NCBI RefSeq assembly: GCF_014645655.1
Contig: NZ_BMMD01000021.1
Span: 1 to 64,000, forward strand
From: Agromyces bauzanensis
GTDB lineage: Bacteria > Actinomycetota > Actinomycetes > Actinomycetales > Microbacteriaceae
Length of the DNA: 64,000 nt
Direction: 5' to 3'
The notes under the pieces are model-generated. The model saw only the letters and a program-made list of their open reading frames with translations. It did no database searches and was not told the DNA's origin. Shown here in pieces: positions 53,469 to 64,000 of the stretch; the first letter of the stretch is position 1; every line of letters begins with the position of its first letter. Both the position numbers and the translations under genes were made by a program.

Positions 53469-53888
53469 TCAGAGCGCCGCCACACCCCCCGCGATGAGGC
53501 CGATGCCCGCCGTGATGAGCGCCGCGGTGAGCACGGCGACGCCGGCCCAGAGCAGCCAGATCAGGCGGTTCGGTCGCTCGGGGTCCTTGCCGAGCACCGA
53601 CAGGAAGAAGCCGGCGGGCATCAGGATGGCGGCGATCGGCACGCCAATGCTCGCCAGCCACAGCCAGAACCCGTCGAGGGCGGCGTAGGAGATGACGGCG
53701 AGGATAGCGATCGACAGTACGAGGAGCACGGCGGCGTGGGCGTGGCCCGCGCGGAAGAAGCTCACCTGCAGTGCATTGGCGGGCACGCGGCCGCGCACGA
53801 TGCGGGTGAGGAAGTACCCGCCGCTCTCGACGGTGACGAGTGCGAGCAGCAGGATGCCGATGAGGGTGAGGTCGTTCGGAGACGGCAT
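53469..53888 (-). CDS. small four-helix membrane protein, divergent from the MerR gene
   Basis: A 139-residue protein with four hydrophobic helices (about residues 8-26, 48-68, 74-97 and 108-132). Short conserved-looking elements such as ESGGYFLTRIVRG and FFRAGHAHAAVLLVLS suggest a real family, but I cannot name it. A GAAGGA ribosome site precedes the ATG at 53888. It shares a regulatory region with a MerR regulator and is its probable target. Convergence of both promoters on one 44-bp dyad supports that. Confidence 0.65.
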   Translation of the reverse strand: MPSPNDLTLIGILLLALVTVESGGYFLTRIVRGRVPANALQVSFFRAGHAHAAVLLVLSIAILAVISYAALDGFWLWLASIGVPIAAILMPAGFFLSVLGKDPERPNRLIWLLWAGVAVLTAALITAGIGLIAGGVAAL

Positions 53889-53917
53889 GGCGTTCCTTCG
53901 GTGTCGGTTCGACGTGA

Positions 53918-53961
53918 TTGGATAGTGTTACTCTCCAATATTAGAGAGTGACAGTATCCAA
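53918..53961. promoter_or_regulatory. 44-bp dyad: operator and divergent promoter of the MerR/membrane protein pair
   Basis: Arms of 18 bp (53918-53935 and 53944-53961) match at 16 positions around the 8-bp centre CAATATTA. On the minus strand TTGCAT (53961-53966) and TAATAT (53938-53943) form a promoter with a 17-bp spacer for the membrane protein gene. The regulator gene starts 15 bp to the right. This is the most AT-rich and symmetric regulatory site in the window. Confidence 0.75.
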
Positions 53962-53975
53962 TGCAAGGACTTCGC

Positions 53976-54596
53976 ATGCGCATCTCCGCCCTCGCCGCCG
54001 CCGCCGGGCTCCCCCTCGCCACCGTGAAGTACTACCTGCGTGAGGGACTGCTGCATCCGGGCACCTCTACCTCGGCGACCCAGGCGACGTACGACGAGTC
54101 GCATGTGCGGCGGCTGCGACTCATCCGCGCGCTCACGGGCGCGGTCGGGCTCAGCGTGCAGCAGGCGCGGGCGATCCTCGCGCTCGTCGACGATCCGGGC
54201 GATGATCTCTACGCCACGCTCGGACGGGCCGTGGGCTCGTTGCCGCCGACGGCGGCCGAGCCATCCGCCGACGATCCCGACCCGTTCCCGCGTGCGCGCG
54301 CCGCCCTCGAGGCATTGGACCAGGTCTACGACCCGCGCTTCGCGGCCGTCGCGCAACTCGAGTCGGCGCTCGCGGCGGCCGAGGCGGCGGGCATGCCCAT
54401 CAGCGAGGAGCGCCTGCTCGAGTACGGCCGCCGGTTGCGTGAGATCGCCGCATTCGACCTCGAGCGGATGCCCCGCGAACCCCACGCGGCCGTCGAGTAC
54501 ACGGTGCTCGGCACGGCCCTCTACGAGCCGGTCATCCTCGCGTTGCGCCGCCTCGCGCACCAGGACGCGGCGGCGCGACGGGAGCTGGGCGCCTGA
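53976..54596 (+). CDS. MerR-family transcriptional regulator
   Basis: A 206-residue regulator. The N-terminal winged helix reads MRISALAAAAGLPLATVKYYLREGLLHPG, followed by the MerR helices (ESHVRRLRLIRALTGAVGLSVQQARAIL). The C-terminal part is helical and Ala-rich, without a recognisable metal- or drug-binding domain. I chose ATG 53976 because AAGGA precedes it by five bases; an ATG at 53961 lies inside the operator. It is divergent from a small membrane protein gene. Confidence 0.85.
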   Translation: MRISALAAAAGLPLATVKYYLREGLLHPGTSTSATQATYDESHVRRLRLIRALTGAVGLSVQQARAILALVDDPGDDLYATLGRAVGSLPPTAAEPSADDPDPFPRARAALEALDQVYDPRFAAVAQLESALAAAEAAGMPISEERLLEYGRRLREIAAFDLERMPREPHAAVEYTVLGTALYEPVILALRRLAHQDAAARRELGA

Positions 54597-54652
54597 GCCG
54601 GCTGAGCCGGCTGAGCGGATGCTGAGCGGATGCCGCGCCGGCGCCGCGGCGC

Positions 54653-55351
54653 TCACAAGCCGAGTCGCTCGAACTCCACATCCAGGCGGCGGGCGATCTC
54701 GGCGTGGCCCTCGTCGTTCGGGTGGATGCCGTCGGCGGCCATCCATTCCGGATGCCCCTCGAGCCATCTCGAGGCTCCGTCGATGTGGTCGGCGCCGACC
54801 CGGTCGGCGGCCTCCTCGACCCACCCGATGATGCGCTCGACGGAGTCGGGGCGTTCGTCGGTGTACCAGAACGGCTCGACCACGACGAGGCGGGCGTCGG
54901 GCAGTTCCTCGCGGAATCGCTCGAAGTCGTCGCCGATCGCGGCCTCGAGGTCGCCGGCCTCACTCGGCCCCAGGAAGTTGTCGTTCAACCCCATCGTCAC
55001 GATGACGAGGTCGGGCGGCGGCTCGTGCTCGACGATGAGGTCGACGAGATCGGTGCCGCCGAGGCCGCGGTTGATCACGAAGCCGAGCCCGTCGACGCTC
55101 GGATTGAACTCGAACCAGCCTCGCTCGGCGGCGACGAGCGACGACCAGCGCCGCTCCGGCGAGCTCGTGCCCGTGCCCCTGGTGTACGAGTCGCCGTAGA
55201 ACGCCGCGACCGTCGCCCCCTGCGTGGGGGTGGGCTCGGAGCGGTCGGATGCCGCGCTGCACGCGGTGAGCGCCGTGCACGCCACGGCTGCCGTCGCCGC
55301 GGCGATCGCGACCGCCGCGATCGTGCCACCGCGTGAACGAAGACCCCGCAT
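54653..55351 (-). CDS. SGNH/GDSL-type hydrolase lipoprotein
   Basis: A 232-residue exported lipoprotein: basic N-terminus, hydrophobic core and lipobox LTAC with Cys31. The mature part has the four SGNH blocks: block I FYGDSYTRG (Ser), block II NRGLGG (Gly), block III MGLNDN (Asn) and block V DGIHPNDEGH (Asp and His). It likely cleaves an ester on the outer face. The ATG at 55351 lies six bases after a TACAAT -10 box (55358-55363). Confidence 0.82.
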   Translation of the reverse strand: MRGLRSRGGTIAAVAIAAATAAVACTALTACSAASDRSEPTPTQGATVAAFYGDSYTRGTGTSSPERRWSSLVAAERGWFEFNPSVDGLGFVINRGLGGTDLVDLIVEHEPPPDLVIVTMGLNDNFLGPSEAGDLEAAIGDDFERFREELPDARLVVVEPFWYTDERPDSVERIIGWVEEAADRVGADHIDGASRWLEGHPEWMAADGIHPNDEGHAEIARRLDVEFERLGL

Positions 55352-55357
55352 GTCGCG

Positions 55358-55363
55358 ATTGTA
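55358..55363 (-). promoter_or_regulatory. -10 element of the leaderless SGNH lipoprotein transcript
   Basis: TACAAT on the minus strand ends six nucleotides before the ATG at 55351 without a ribosome site; it is the best -10 match among the leaderless genes here. Confidence 0.5.
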
Positions 55364-55414
55364 GGCTGGCCGCGTCGGCCACCGCAGGTGCCGGGACCGA
55401 CCCGGGCCTGCCCC

Positions 55415-57946
<2,532 letters not shown>

Positions 57947-58063
57947 GTGATCTCCCCCGGGTGGTGGCTGGCGCCGGGGATGCACGTCCGGTCGCCCGAA
58001 CGTCCATCATACGGCGGACCGATTGCGCGCCCGGCAATGTGACGGCCGCGGTCGGCGCCCCGC

Positions 58064-58069
58064 TAGAGT
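58064..58069 (+). promoter_or_regulatory. -10 element of the leaderless gene at 58077
   Basis: TAGAGT ends seven nucleotides before ATG 58077, with no ribosome site between. Confidence 0.45.
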
Positions 58070-58076
58070 GCTCGTC

Positions 58077-58571
58077 ATGGCCGACGCGCTCGAGGGATGG
58101 ACCGACTTCAACGTGGCGATGGTCGGGGCGACAGCCGCCCTCGCGGGCCTCCTCATCGTGGCGATGTCGGTGAACATCTCGACGATCATGACGTCGCCGA
58201 CGCTGCCGGCACGAGCCGCGTCGTCGATCGCGGCGCTCGTGCTCGCGATCGTGGCCGGCGCGCTCGGCCTCGTGCCCGCGCAGCCCGAGGTCGCGTACGG
58301 CGTCGAGGTGCTCGTGGCGGCGGCACTTGCCGCCGTGTTCCAGGTGCACGCGATGCGCGTCATCGCCCGGGAGGACCGCATCTCGGCGGCCGACCGGTTC
58401 GGCAAGAGCGTGATCGGCGTGATCCCGCTCGCCGCGTTCCTCATCGGCGGCATGCTCATCATCGCCGGTCCGGTCGCGGCGGGCCTCGTCGCGGTGGCGA
58501 TGGGGTCGCTGCTCGCGGTGATCGCCGCGATCCTCATCGCGTGGGTCATGCTCGTCGAGGTGCTGCGCTAG
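58077..58571 (+). CDS. unknown integral membrane protein
   Basis: A 164-residue protein with about four to five helices (residues about 16-36, 46-64, 72-92, 113-133 and 137-160). Only one polar segment of note (HAMRVIAREDRISAADRFGKS) lies between helices 3 and 4. The frame has high-GC coding character and a -10 box at the usual leaderless distance, so it is a real gene, but I recognise no family. It is divergent from lysC and convergent with the SnoaL-like gene. Confidence 0.6.
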   Translation: MADALEGWTDFNVAMVGATAALAGLLIVAMSVNISTIMTSPTLPARAASSIAALVLAIVAGALGLVPAQPEVAYGVEVLVAAALAAVFQVHAMRVIAREDRISAADRFGKSVIGVIPLAAFLIGGMLIIAGPVAAGLVAVAMGSLLAVIAAILIAWVMLVEVLR

Positions 58572-58649
58572 CTAGTCGGCGCGGCCGCGTGCCGTGGTCG
58601 GCGGCTGATCGGCGAACGGCGGCTGTTCGGCCGACGGCGGGATGCCGCG

Positions 58650-59009
58650 TCAGTCCTTGTGCCGACGGGGCATGTACCACTCGGTGAACTCGGTCGCCCG
58701 GCCGCCCTCGTCGAGCCGGACGATCCAGAGGTTCAGGTAGTCCTTCTCGGCGGGATACTCGGTGCGCCCCTGCACCACGATGAACCCCGGGTCCTCGTGG
58801 ATGATCGTCCAGTCGAATGCCCATTCGCCGGGTTCGTCGCGGTCCTCGAGCCAGCCGGCGACGATGGCGTCGCGGCCGCGTCGCGGCTCGTGGTCGGGCG
58901 CGGTGAGGTACACCGCGTCATCCGCGAACAACTCGCCGATCTGCTCGGGGTCGTTGGATTCCCAGGCCGCCACATATCCGGCCACCCACGCTGCACCCGT
59001 GCTCGCCAT
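58650..59009 (-). CDS. SnoaL/NTF2-like fold protein
   Basis: A 119-residue protein with the SnoaL-like pattern: WVAGYVAAWESNDPEQIGELFADDAVY, RRGRDAIVAGW and a C-terminal strand pair ending TEFTEWYM. The fold is a cone-shaped barrel used by isomerases, cyclases and binding proteins; no catalytic set can be assigned. The ATG at 59009 has a weak ribosome site. The gene stands alone between a membrane protein and recR. Confidence 0.7.
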   Translation of the reverse strand: MASTGAAWVAGYVAAWESNDPEQIGELFADDAVYLTAPDHEPRRGRDAIVAGWLEDRDEPGEWAFDWTIIHEDPGFIVVQGRTEYPAEKDYLNLWIVRLDEGGRATEFTEWYMPRRHKD

Positions 59010-59191
59010 GGGTCCGTTCTATCCCCGCCGCGCGCGAGCGTCAACCGACCCACACCCATTCACCCCCACCCCGCCGCCCCTCCCCGGCCCCCGCCGAGCC
59101 GAGTGTTAACGTCCGGCCCCCAGTGATGACGTTCAGGTCGGCCTCGAACGCGAGACCGTTAACAGTCGGGGAAACCCGCCGCAGCGCAGCG

Positions 59192-59788
59192 TCAGCCGAC
59201 GACGCGGCGGCCGTCGAACGCCCGTCCGAGCGTGACCTCGTCGGCGTACTCGAGGTCGCCACCGACGGGGAGGCCCGACGCGAGGCGCGTCACCCGGATC
59301 TCCAGTGTCGTGAGCAGCCGGCTGAGGTACGTGGCCGTGGCCTCGCCCTCGAGGTTCGGGTCGGTCGCGATGATGACCTCGGAGACCGTGCTGTCGGCGA
59401 GGCGCTGCATGAGCTGGCGGATGCGGAGCTCGTCGGGGCCGATGCCGTCGATGGGGCTGATCGCGCCGCCGAGCACGTGGTAGAGGCCCCGGAACTCGCG
59501 GGTGCGCTCGATGGCCACGACGTCCTTCGCCTCCTCGACGACGCAGATGAGGGTGGGGTCGCGTCGCGGATCGCGGCAGATCGAGCACGTCGACTGCTCC
59601 GCGACATTGCCGCAGATCTCGCAGAAGCGCACCTTCTCGCGCACCTCCATGAGAATCTCGGCGAGCCGGCTGACGTCGAAGTGCTCGGTCTGCACGATGT
59701 GGAACGCGATGCGCTGCGCCGACTTCGGCCCGATGCCGGGCAGGCGGCCGAGCTCGTCGATCAGCTCCTGGACGATGCCTTCGTACAC
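59192..59788 (-). CDS. recR: recombination mediator protein RecR
   Basis: A 198-residue DNA-repair protein of the RecFOR pathway. An N-terminal helix-hairpin-helix ([18 protein letters not shown]), a four-cysteine zinc finger (CEICGN...CSICRD) and a Toprim domain ([28 protein letters not shown]) follow in order. GTG 59788 starts four bases after the dnaX stop, so both are co-transcribed, the common bacterial arrangement. Confidence 0.93.
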   Translation of the reverse strand: MYEGIVQELIDELGRLPGIGPKSAQRIAFHIVQTEHFDVSRLAEILMEVREKVRFCEICGNVAEQSTCSICRDPRRDPTLICVVEEAKDVVAIERTREFRGLYHVLGGAISPIDGIGPDELRIRQLMQRLADSTVSEVIIATDPNLEGEATATYLSRLLTTLEIRVTRLASGLPVGGDLEYADEVTLGRAFDGRRVVG

Positions 59789-59791
59789 GGG

Positions 59792-62092
59792 CTAGCCACG
59801 CTCCCCGAAGCCGGTGCGCCCGGGCGCCTCGACCTCCTCGAGGAACGTGGCACCGAGCACCTCGCGCACGACGGCCTCGCCGTATCGCTGGATGCCGCCG
59901 TCGACCGGTGCCGTGGCGGGCGCGGCGTCGACGACGATCTCGGGCGGCGGGCCCGGATCGAACGGCGGTTCGAGGTCTTCGGGAGGCGCCTCGGTGTCGT
60001 CGGGGATGTCGACGAGGTCGGATGCCGCGGCCGGCGCCTCGGTCACCGCGGTCGCCGTGGCGGCCGACGCGTGGCGCTGCGCTCCGGCAGCGGGCGCACC
60101 GGTGGATCCGCCTGACGAGGCCGGCGCGGCCGCGACCTCGGGCTCGTCGCTCGGGATGGCGACCGTGGCCCACGAGTCGACCGGCGCAGCCGAGGCGCTG
60201 GCAGACGGGGCAGTCGCGGACGGAGCCGATGCAGACGGCGCAGACGCCGACGGCGCGGTGGCGGACGGGGCAGCCGCCGACGGAGCGGGTGCCGACGGCG
60301 CGGACGCAAACGGCGCTGGAGCGGCGCCGGACATCGAGCCGGAGCCGGAACGCGCGCCGGCACCCACTCGCACGTCGGGCACCGGCGCAACGGGCGCGGT
60401 GTCGCCGCCCGACGGGCGCCCGGGCTCGGGCGGAGCAGACGTCGGCGACTCGGCCGAGCCCGACTGGGCGCCGACGACCCGCGGCAGGAACTTGACCTGC
60501 ACGCCCAGCACGTCGGCGATGGCGCGGCGCAGCAGCTCGGCCGGGCTCTGCACGCCCGTGCCGCCGCGAAGGTCGTTCACGTCGTTCTGGCTCGGGAAGC
60601 CGAGCACCAGGACGCCGTCGTCGGCGCGGTAGTCGATGACCTTGGCGGTCATCGCCGCCATCCAGGCGGTGCGCTTCGTGCGCTCCAGGACACCGAGGAT
60701 CTCGGGCCACGCGTCGCGGATCAGCTGCAACGTGACCGGGCCGACGGGCTTCGGCGCAGCCGCTGTCGGCGCAGCCGCTGTCGGCGCAGCCGCTGCGGGC
60801 GTGCCGGTCTCCAGACGCGGCTCCGCCGCTCCTCGACCCGCGGAACGGGCGGGCACCGGCGCGGGGGTCACGAGACGCGGCTCCGCCGCACCGCGACCGG
60901 CGAACGTGGACTCGCCCGCGGCATCCGTGACCCCGACGCGACGCTCCAGTCGCTCGACGCGAGCCAGCGCCCCCCGCTCGGTGTCGTCGCTCGAGGGCAC
61001 GAGCACGCGCGCGAGCATGAGCTCGAGGTGCAGGCGCGGCGAGGTCGCACCCGTCATCTCGGTGAGGGTCTGGTTCACGAGGTCGGCGACGCGCGAGAGC
61101 TCGGCCGGTCCGAAGGCCGCGGCCTGCGTGGCCATGCGGGCGAGCTCGTCGTCGGGGGTGCCGCGCAGCACGGCGGCGGCCGCCTCGGGCGATGACGCCG
61201 CCACCACGATGAGGTCGCGCAGCCGCTCGAGGAGGTCTTCGACGAAGCGCCGCGGGTCTTGCCCCGTCTGCACGATGCGGTCGGCCGCGGCGAACGCCTC
61301 GGCCGCGTCCTTCACGCCGATGGCGTCGACGACCTCGTCGAGCAGTGCTCCGTGCGTGTAGCCGAGCAGGGCGACCGCGCGTTCGTAGTCGATCGTCGAC
61401 CCCTCGGAGCCGGCGATCAGCTGGTCGAGGAGCGACAACGTGTCTCGCGGCGAGCCGCCGCCCGCCCGCACGACGAGCGGGAGGACGCCGGGCGCCACCT
61501 CGACGCCCTCTTCGGTGCAGAGCTTCTGCACGTACTCGAGCATGGGGCCGGGCGGCACCAGGCGGAACGGGTAGTGGTGCGTGCGCGAGCGGATGGTGCC
61601 GAGCACCTTGTCGGGCTCGGTGGTGGCGAAGATGAACTTCACGTGCTCGGGCGGCTCCTCCACCAGCTTGAGCAGCGCGTTGAAGCCCTGCGGCGTCACC
61701 ATGTGCGCCTCGTCGAGGATGAAGATCTTGTAGCGGTCACGGGCGGGGGCGAACACGGCGCGCTCGCGCAGGTCGCGGGCGTCGTCGACGCCGTTGTGGC
61801 TCGCGGCGTCGATCTCGACGACGTCGAGGGAGCCGCCGCCACCCCGCGAGAGCTCGATGCAACTGGGGCAGACGCCGCAGGGGGTGTCGGTCGGGCCCTC
61901 GGCGCAGTTCAGGCAGCGCGCGAGGATGCGTGCCGAGGTGGTCTTGCCGCAGCCGCGCGGGCCGCTGAACAGGTAGGCGTGATTCACCCGATCGGTGCGA
62001 AGCGCGGTCATGAGCGGCTCGGTCACCTGCGACTGGCCGATCATCTCGGCGAACGTCTCAGGCCGGTAGCGGCGATACAGGGCGGTGACCAC
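59792..62092 (-). CDS. dnaX: DNA polymerase III subunit gamma/tau
   Basis: A 766-residue clamp-loader ATPase. Walker A is GPRGCGKTT near residues 44-52, a zinc finger follows (CLNC...CGVCPSC), then Walker B IFILDEAHM and sensor 1 FATTEPDKV. Domain III ends near residue 365. The C-terminal half is a long Ala/Pro/Ser-rich linker (repeats such as SAPSASAPSA) with a DNA-binding-like section around 445-530. GTG 62092 lies six bases after a TACCAT -10 box (62099-62104), another leaderless layout. No frameshift signal for a short gamma form was noticed. Confidence 0.93.
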   Translation of the reverse strand: MVTALYRRYRPETFAEMIGQSQVTEPLMTALRTDRVNHAYLFSGPRGCGKTTSARILARCLNCAEGPTDTPCGVCPSCIELSRGGGGSLDVVEIDAASHNGVDDARDLRERAVFAPARDRYKIFILDEAHMVTPQGFNALLKLVEEPPEHVKFIFATTEPDKVLGTIRSRTHHYPFRLVPPGPMLEYVQKLCTEEGVEVAPGVLPLVVRAGGGSPRDTLSLLDQLIAGSEGSTIDYERAVALLGYTHGALLDEVVDAIGVKDAAEAFAAADRIVQTGQDPRRFVEDLLERLRDLIVVAASSPEAAAAVLRGTPDDELARMATQAAAFGPAELSRVADLVNQTLTEMTGATSPRLHLELMLARVLVPSSDDTERGALARVERLERRVGVTDAAGESTFAGRGAAEPRLVTPAPVPARSAGRGAAEPRLETGTPAAAAPTAAAPTAAAPKPVGPVTLQLIRDAWPEILGVLERTKRTAWMAAMTAKVIDYRADDGVLVLGFPSQNDVNDLRGGTGVQSPAELLRRAIADVLGVQVKFLPRVVGAQSGSAESPTSAPPEPGRPSGGDTAPVAPVPDVRVGAGARSGSGSMSGAAPAPFASAPSAPAPSAAAPSATAPSASAPSASAPSATAPSASASAAPVDSWATVAIPSDEPEVAAAPASSGGSTGAPAAGAQRHASAATATAVTEAPAAASDLVDIPDDTEAPPEDLEPPFDPGPPPEIVVDAAPATAPVDGGIQRYGEAVVREVLGATFLEEVEAPGRTGFGERG

Positions 62093-62098
62093 GTGTCA

Positions 62099-62104
62099 AT
62101 GGTA
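62099..62104 (-). promoter_or_regulatory. -10 element of the leaderless dnaX transcript
   Basis: TACCAT on the minus strand ends six nucleotides before GTG 62092. Confidence 0.45.
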
Positions 62105-62172
62105 GTTCCCGCGTGTGACACCGACTCCGGATATGCGTGGCGTAACATGCTCTGAACCGGAAGGGGGGCGAG

Positions 62173-62547
62173 ATGACGGCGGCGACGATGACCCCGGCGC
62201 AACTCGCACGGTTCGAGGCGCGACTCCGCGCTGAGCGCGCCGACGCCGAGGAACGGCTCGCCGAGTTCGGCGATGCGATGGCCGAGGTGCGCACCGCGAG
62301 GTCGGATGCCACGGCCGACGACGAGCACGACCCAGAGGGCCCGACCATGACTCAGGAGTGGTCGCAGCGCACCGCGGTGCTCGCCGACGTGAGGGCCGAG
62401 CTCGCCGAGGTCGACCGTGCGCTCGCCCGCATCGCCGACGGCAGCTACGGCATCTGCACCCGTTGCGGCAAGCGCATCACCGTCGGGCGGCTCGACGCAC
62501 GTCCCACCGCCGAGCTCTGCATCGACTGCGCGAGGCTCGTGCGCTGA
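62173..62547 (+). CDS. DksA/TraR-type zinc finger protein
   Basis: A 124-residue protein: a long N-terminal coiled coil (residues about 7-87, rich in Ala, Glu and Arg, with an acidic DDEHDPEG bend) and a C-terminal C4 zinc finger, ICTRCGKRIT...AELCIDCARL. This is the TraR/DksA layout; DksA proteins enter the RNA polymerase secondary channel with the coiled-coil tip. The AAGGGGGG ribosome site before ATG 62173 is one of the strongest in the window. Target genes unknown. Confidence 0.8.
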   Translation: MTAATMTPAQLARFEARLRAERADAEERLAEFGDAMAEVRTARSDATADDEHDPEGPTMTQEWSQRTAVLADVRAELAEVDRALARIADGSYGICTRCGKRITVGRLDARPTAELCIDCARLVR

Positions 62548-62551
62548 CCCG

Positions 62552-62752
62552 TCAGGCGGCGGTGTCGATGAGCGGGCCGGATGTCCCGGCCGGCGTCTTC
62601 TCCCTTCCCGCGCCGTGGGTCCGCGCCGCCGTCAGCCCCGAGAATGCGCGGATCACGAGCGGACTCGCGCCGAGCACGAGGTAGAGCAGGCGCCCACGTC
62701 GCTCGACCTCGTCGGCGGCGGCATCCGTCACCGCCGGGTGTCCGCGCAGCAC
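62552..62752 (-). CDS. possible small protein downstream of ackA
   Basis: A 66-codon GTG-started frame with a hydrophobic stretch (LLYLVLGASPLVIRAF, about residues 22-37) flanked by charged ends. It follows ackA after 30 bp on the same strand and lies in the gap before the DksA-like gene. No family is recognised and the ribosome site is weak. It may be a small membrane protein or a chance frame. Confidence 0.35.
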   Translation of the reverse strand: MLRGHPAVTDAAADEVERRGRLLYLVLGASPLVIRAFSGLTAARTHGAGREKTPAGTSGPLIDTAA

Positions 62753-62782
62753 CCATGCACGCTTCTGCCGACCGGTCGGTCG

Positions 62783-64000
62783 CTACTCGCGCCTCTGCGA
62801 CTCGGGCGCCGCCACGGCGAGGGTCTCACGCGCGATCTCGAGCTCCTCGTCGGTGGGCACGACGAGCACGGTCACCTCCGAGGCATCCGTCGAGATCTTC
62901 CGGGTCTCATCCGATCGCTCGGAGTTGCGTTCCTCATCGATCTTGATGCCGAATCGCTCGAGTCCCGCGAGCGCGGCGGCGCGCACGGGAGCCGCGTTCT
63001 CGCCGACTCCCGCCGTGAAGGAGATGACGTCGAGCCGGCCCAGCTGCGCGGAGTAGGCGCCGACGTAGCCCTTCAGGCGATGCACGTACACGTCGAACGC
63101 GAGCGTCGCCGCCTCGTCGCCCTCGGCGCGACGCTCGAGCACATCGCGCATGTCGCGGGTGCCCGACAAGCCGACCAGGCCGCTGTGCTTGTTGAGCAGC
63201 GTGTCCAGCTGGTCGAACGAGAGGCCTGCCTTCCGGTGCAGGTGGAACAGCACGGCGGGATCGAGGTCGCCCGATCGGCTGCCCATCACGAGTCCCTCGA
63301 GCGGCGTGAGCCCCATCGAGGTCTCGACCGAGCGGCCGCCGTCGACCGCCGTGATCGAGGCGCCGTTTCCGAGGTGCAGCACGAGCTGCTTGACCTCGGT
63401 GACCGGCTTGCCGATGAACTCGGCCGCCTGCTCGGACACGTACTTGTGGGATGTTCCGTGGAACCCGTAGCGCCGCACCCGATACTTCTCGGCCAACTCG
63501 GCATCGATCGCGTAGGTGTACGCCGCCGGCGGGAGCGTCTGGTGGAACGCCGTGTCGAAGACCGCCACGTGCGGAACGTCGGGGAACATCGCCTGGGCGG
63601 CCTCGATGCCCTGCAGGTTCGCGGGATTGTGCAGCGGGGCGAGCTCGGAGAGGTCCTCGATGTTGATCTTCACGAGGTCGGTGATGATCGTCGGCTCGAA
63701 GAACCGCTTGCCGCCGTGCACGACCCGGTGGCCGATCGCGACGGGCGGATGCTCCTCGAGCGACGGGCCGCGCTCGGCGAACGCCTCGAGCATCACCTGG
63801 AACGCCGCCGTGTGGTCGCGGACCGGGAGCTCGCGCGAGCGCTCGGATGAGCTCGCTGAGCCCGTCAAAGCGAGTTCGTTCCCTTCGACAGGCTCGGGGA
63901 GCCCCGTGGTGTGCGTGGCGCGCCCGGTTCGCTCGCCGATGCGCTCAATGAGGCCCGATGCGAGCTTCTCGCGCGCATCCACGTCGATGAGCTCGTACTT
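62783..64000 (-). CDS. ackA: acetate kinase, lacking the first residues (runs off the right edge)
   Basis: About 405 codons of acetate kinase, which interconverts acetyl phosphate and acetate with ATP. The frame enters from the right edge as KYELIDVD, so only the phosphate-binding start (NSGSSS-type) is missing. Visible motifs are GHRVVHGG, NPANLQGIEAA, FDTAFHQT, RRYGFHGTSHKYVS, HLGNGAS, MGLTPLEGLVMGSRSGDLDP and TAGVGENAAPVR. A segment of about 18 residues between the N-terminal domain and IPDH-like ELPVRDHTAAF is extra and comes from a palindromic repeat. A pta gene would be expected just beyond the edge. Confidence 0.9.
   Translation of the reverse strand, partial: KYELIDVDAREKLASGLIERIGERTGRATHTTGLPEPVEGNELALTGSASSSERSRELPVRDHTAAFQVMLEAFAERGPSLEEHPPVAIGHRVVHGGKRFFEPTIITDLVKINIEDLSELAPLHNPANLQGIEAAQAMFPDVPHVAVFDTAFHQTLPPAAYTYAIDAELAEKYRVRRYGFHGTSHKYVSEQAAEFIGKPVTEVKQLVLHLGNGASITAVDGGRSVETSMGLTPLEGLVMGSRSGDLDPAVLFHLHRKAGLSFDQLDTLLNKHSGLVGLSGTRDMRDVLERRAEGDEAATLAFDVYVHRLKGYVGAYSAQLGRLDVISFTAGVGENAAPVRAAALAGLERFGIKIDEERNSERSDETRKISTDASEVTVLVVPTDEELEIARETLAVAAPESQRRE
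63851..63902. repeat. REP-like palindrome inserted in frame in ackA
   Basis: Arms 63851-63872 and 63881-63902 are imperfect inverted repeats (17 of 22 positions) around an 8-nt loop. The cores are GAGCCCGTCAAAG and CTTCGACAGGCTC. Read in the gene direction it encodes LPEPVEGNELALTGSASSS-like residues. The GAGCCTGTCGAAGG core is a repeat I recall as dispersed in several bacterial genomes. Confidence 0.7.

Noticed and set aside
59041..59262. 73-codon minus-strand frame between the SnoaL-like gene and recR
   Set aside because: It overlaps the end of recR in another frame and has no ribosome site. A short TGTTAACG/CGTTAACA inverted repeat (59104-59111, 59157-59164) lies there but has no further support.

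Overview
The window is high-GC DNA with dense, short-spaced genes and many GTG starts. It carries actinobacterial marker loci: a Tad pilus cluster with DUF4244 and Rv3654c-like proteins, a PASTA penicillin-binding protein next to a YkuE-type phosphoesterase, a DUF222/HNH gene, and dnaX-recR near lysC-asd. Gene content, the abundant heptamer GGATGCC/GGCATCC and the many apparently leaderless genes suggest a Microbacteriaceae-like organism (for example an Agromyces relative). That is inference from style and gene order, not from a marker gene.

Region 1 (1-8792) is short-acid metabolism. The start of prpD and a GntR regulator are divergent from prpE, with two copies of the same operator between them. 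A second operon follows: an acetyl-CoA-synthetase-like ligase, E1-alpha, E1-beta and E2 of a pyruvate-dehydrogenase-type complex, and an acyl carrier protein. Region 2 (8808-20260) resembles the M. tuberculosis Rv3654c-Rv3683 neighbourhood as I remember it: Tad genes, acs, a RidA-like protein, a PASTA PBP and a phosphoesterase, closed by a terminator and a tRNA-Pro. Region 3 (20274-25562) is accessory: a stand-alone E2 catalytic domain, a carboxylesterase, a GH15-like gene with an internal deletion, and a DUF222/HNH protein.

Region 4 (25563-43153) is a cell-surface polysaccharide locus. It holds UDP-glucose dehydrogenase, two VanZ proteins, pyruvyl transferase, polymerase-like and flippase-like membrane proteins, two glycosyltransferases, a Wzc-type kinase with its LMW phosphatase, a DUF4012 protein and two paralogous phosphoglycosyl transferases. 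Its leftmost third looks poorer in GC and probably came by transfer. Region 5 (43253-51360) has thymidine kinase, a response regulator with one intact and one degenerate sensor kinase, an intein-containing radical SAM protein behind an SOS box, and an ABC-F protein with an attenuator-like leader. Region 6 (51361-64000) is mainly core: mqo, a MerR regulator with a large operator, an SGNH lipoprotein, asd, lysC, recR, dnaX, a DksA/TraR protein and most of ackA.

The most unusual items are the PDH-like/ACP operon, the intein placed exactly before the third cluster cysteine of an SOS-linked radical SAM enzyme, the ABC-F leader with a 20-codon upstream ORF, a 176-bp element with inverted ends at 25629-25804, and palindromic repeats inserted in frame in the ABC-F and ackA genes. 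No CRISPR array, rRNA, prophage or IS transposase was seen.
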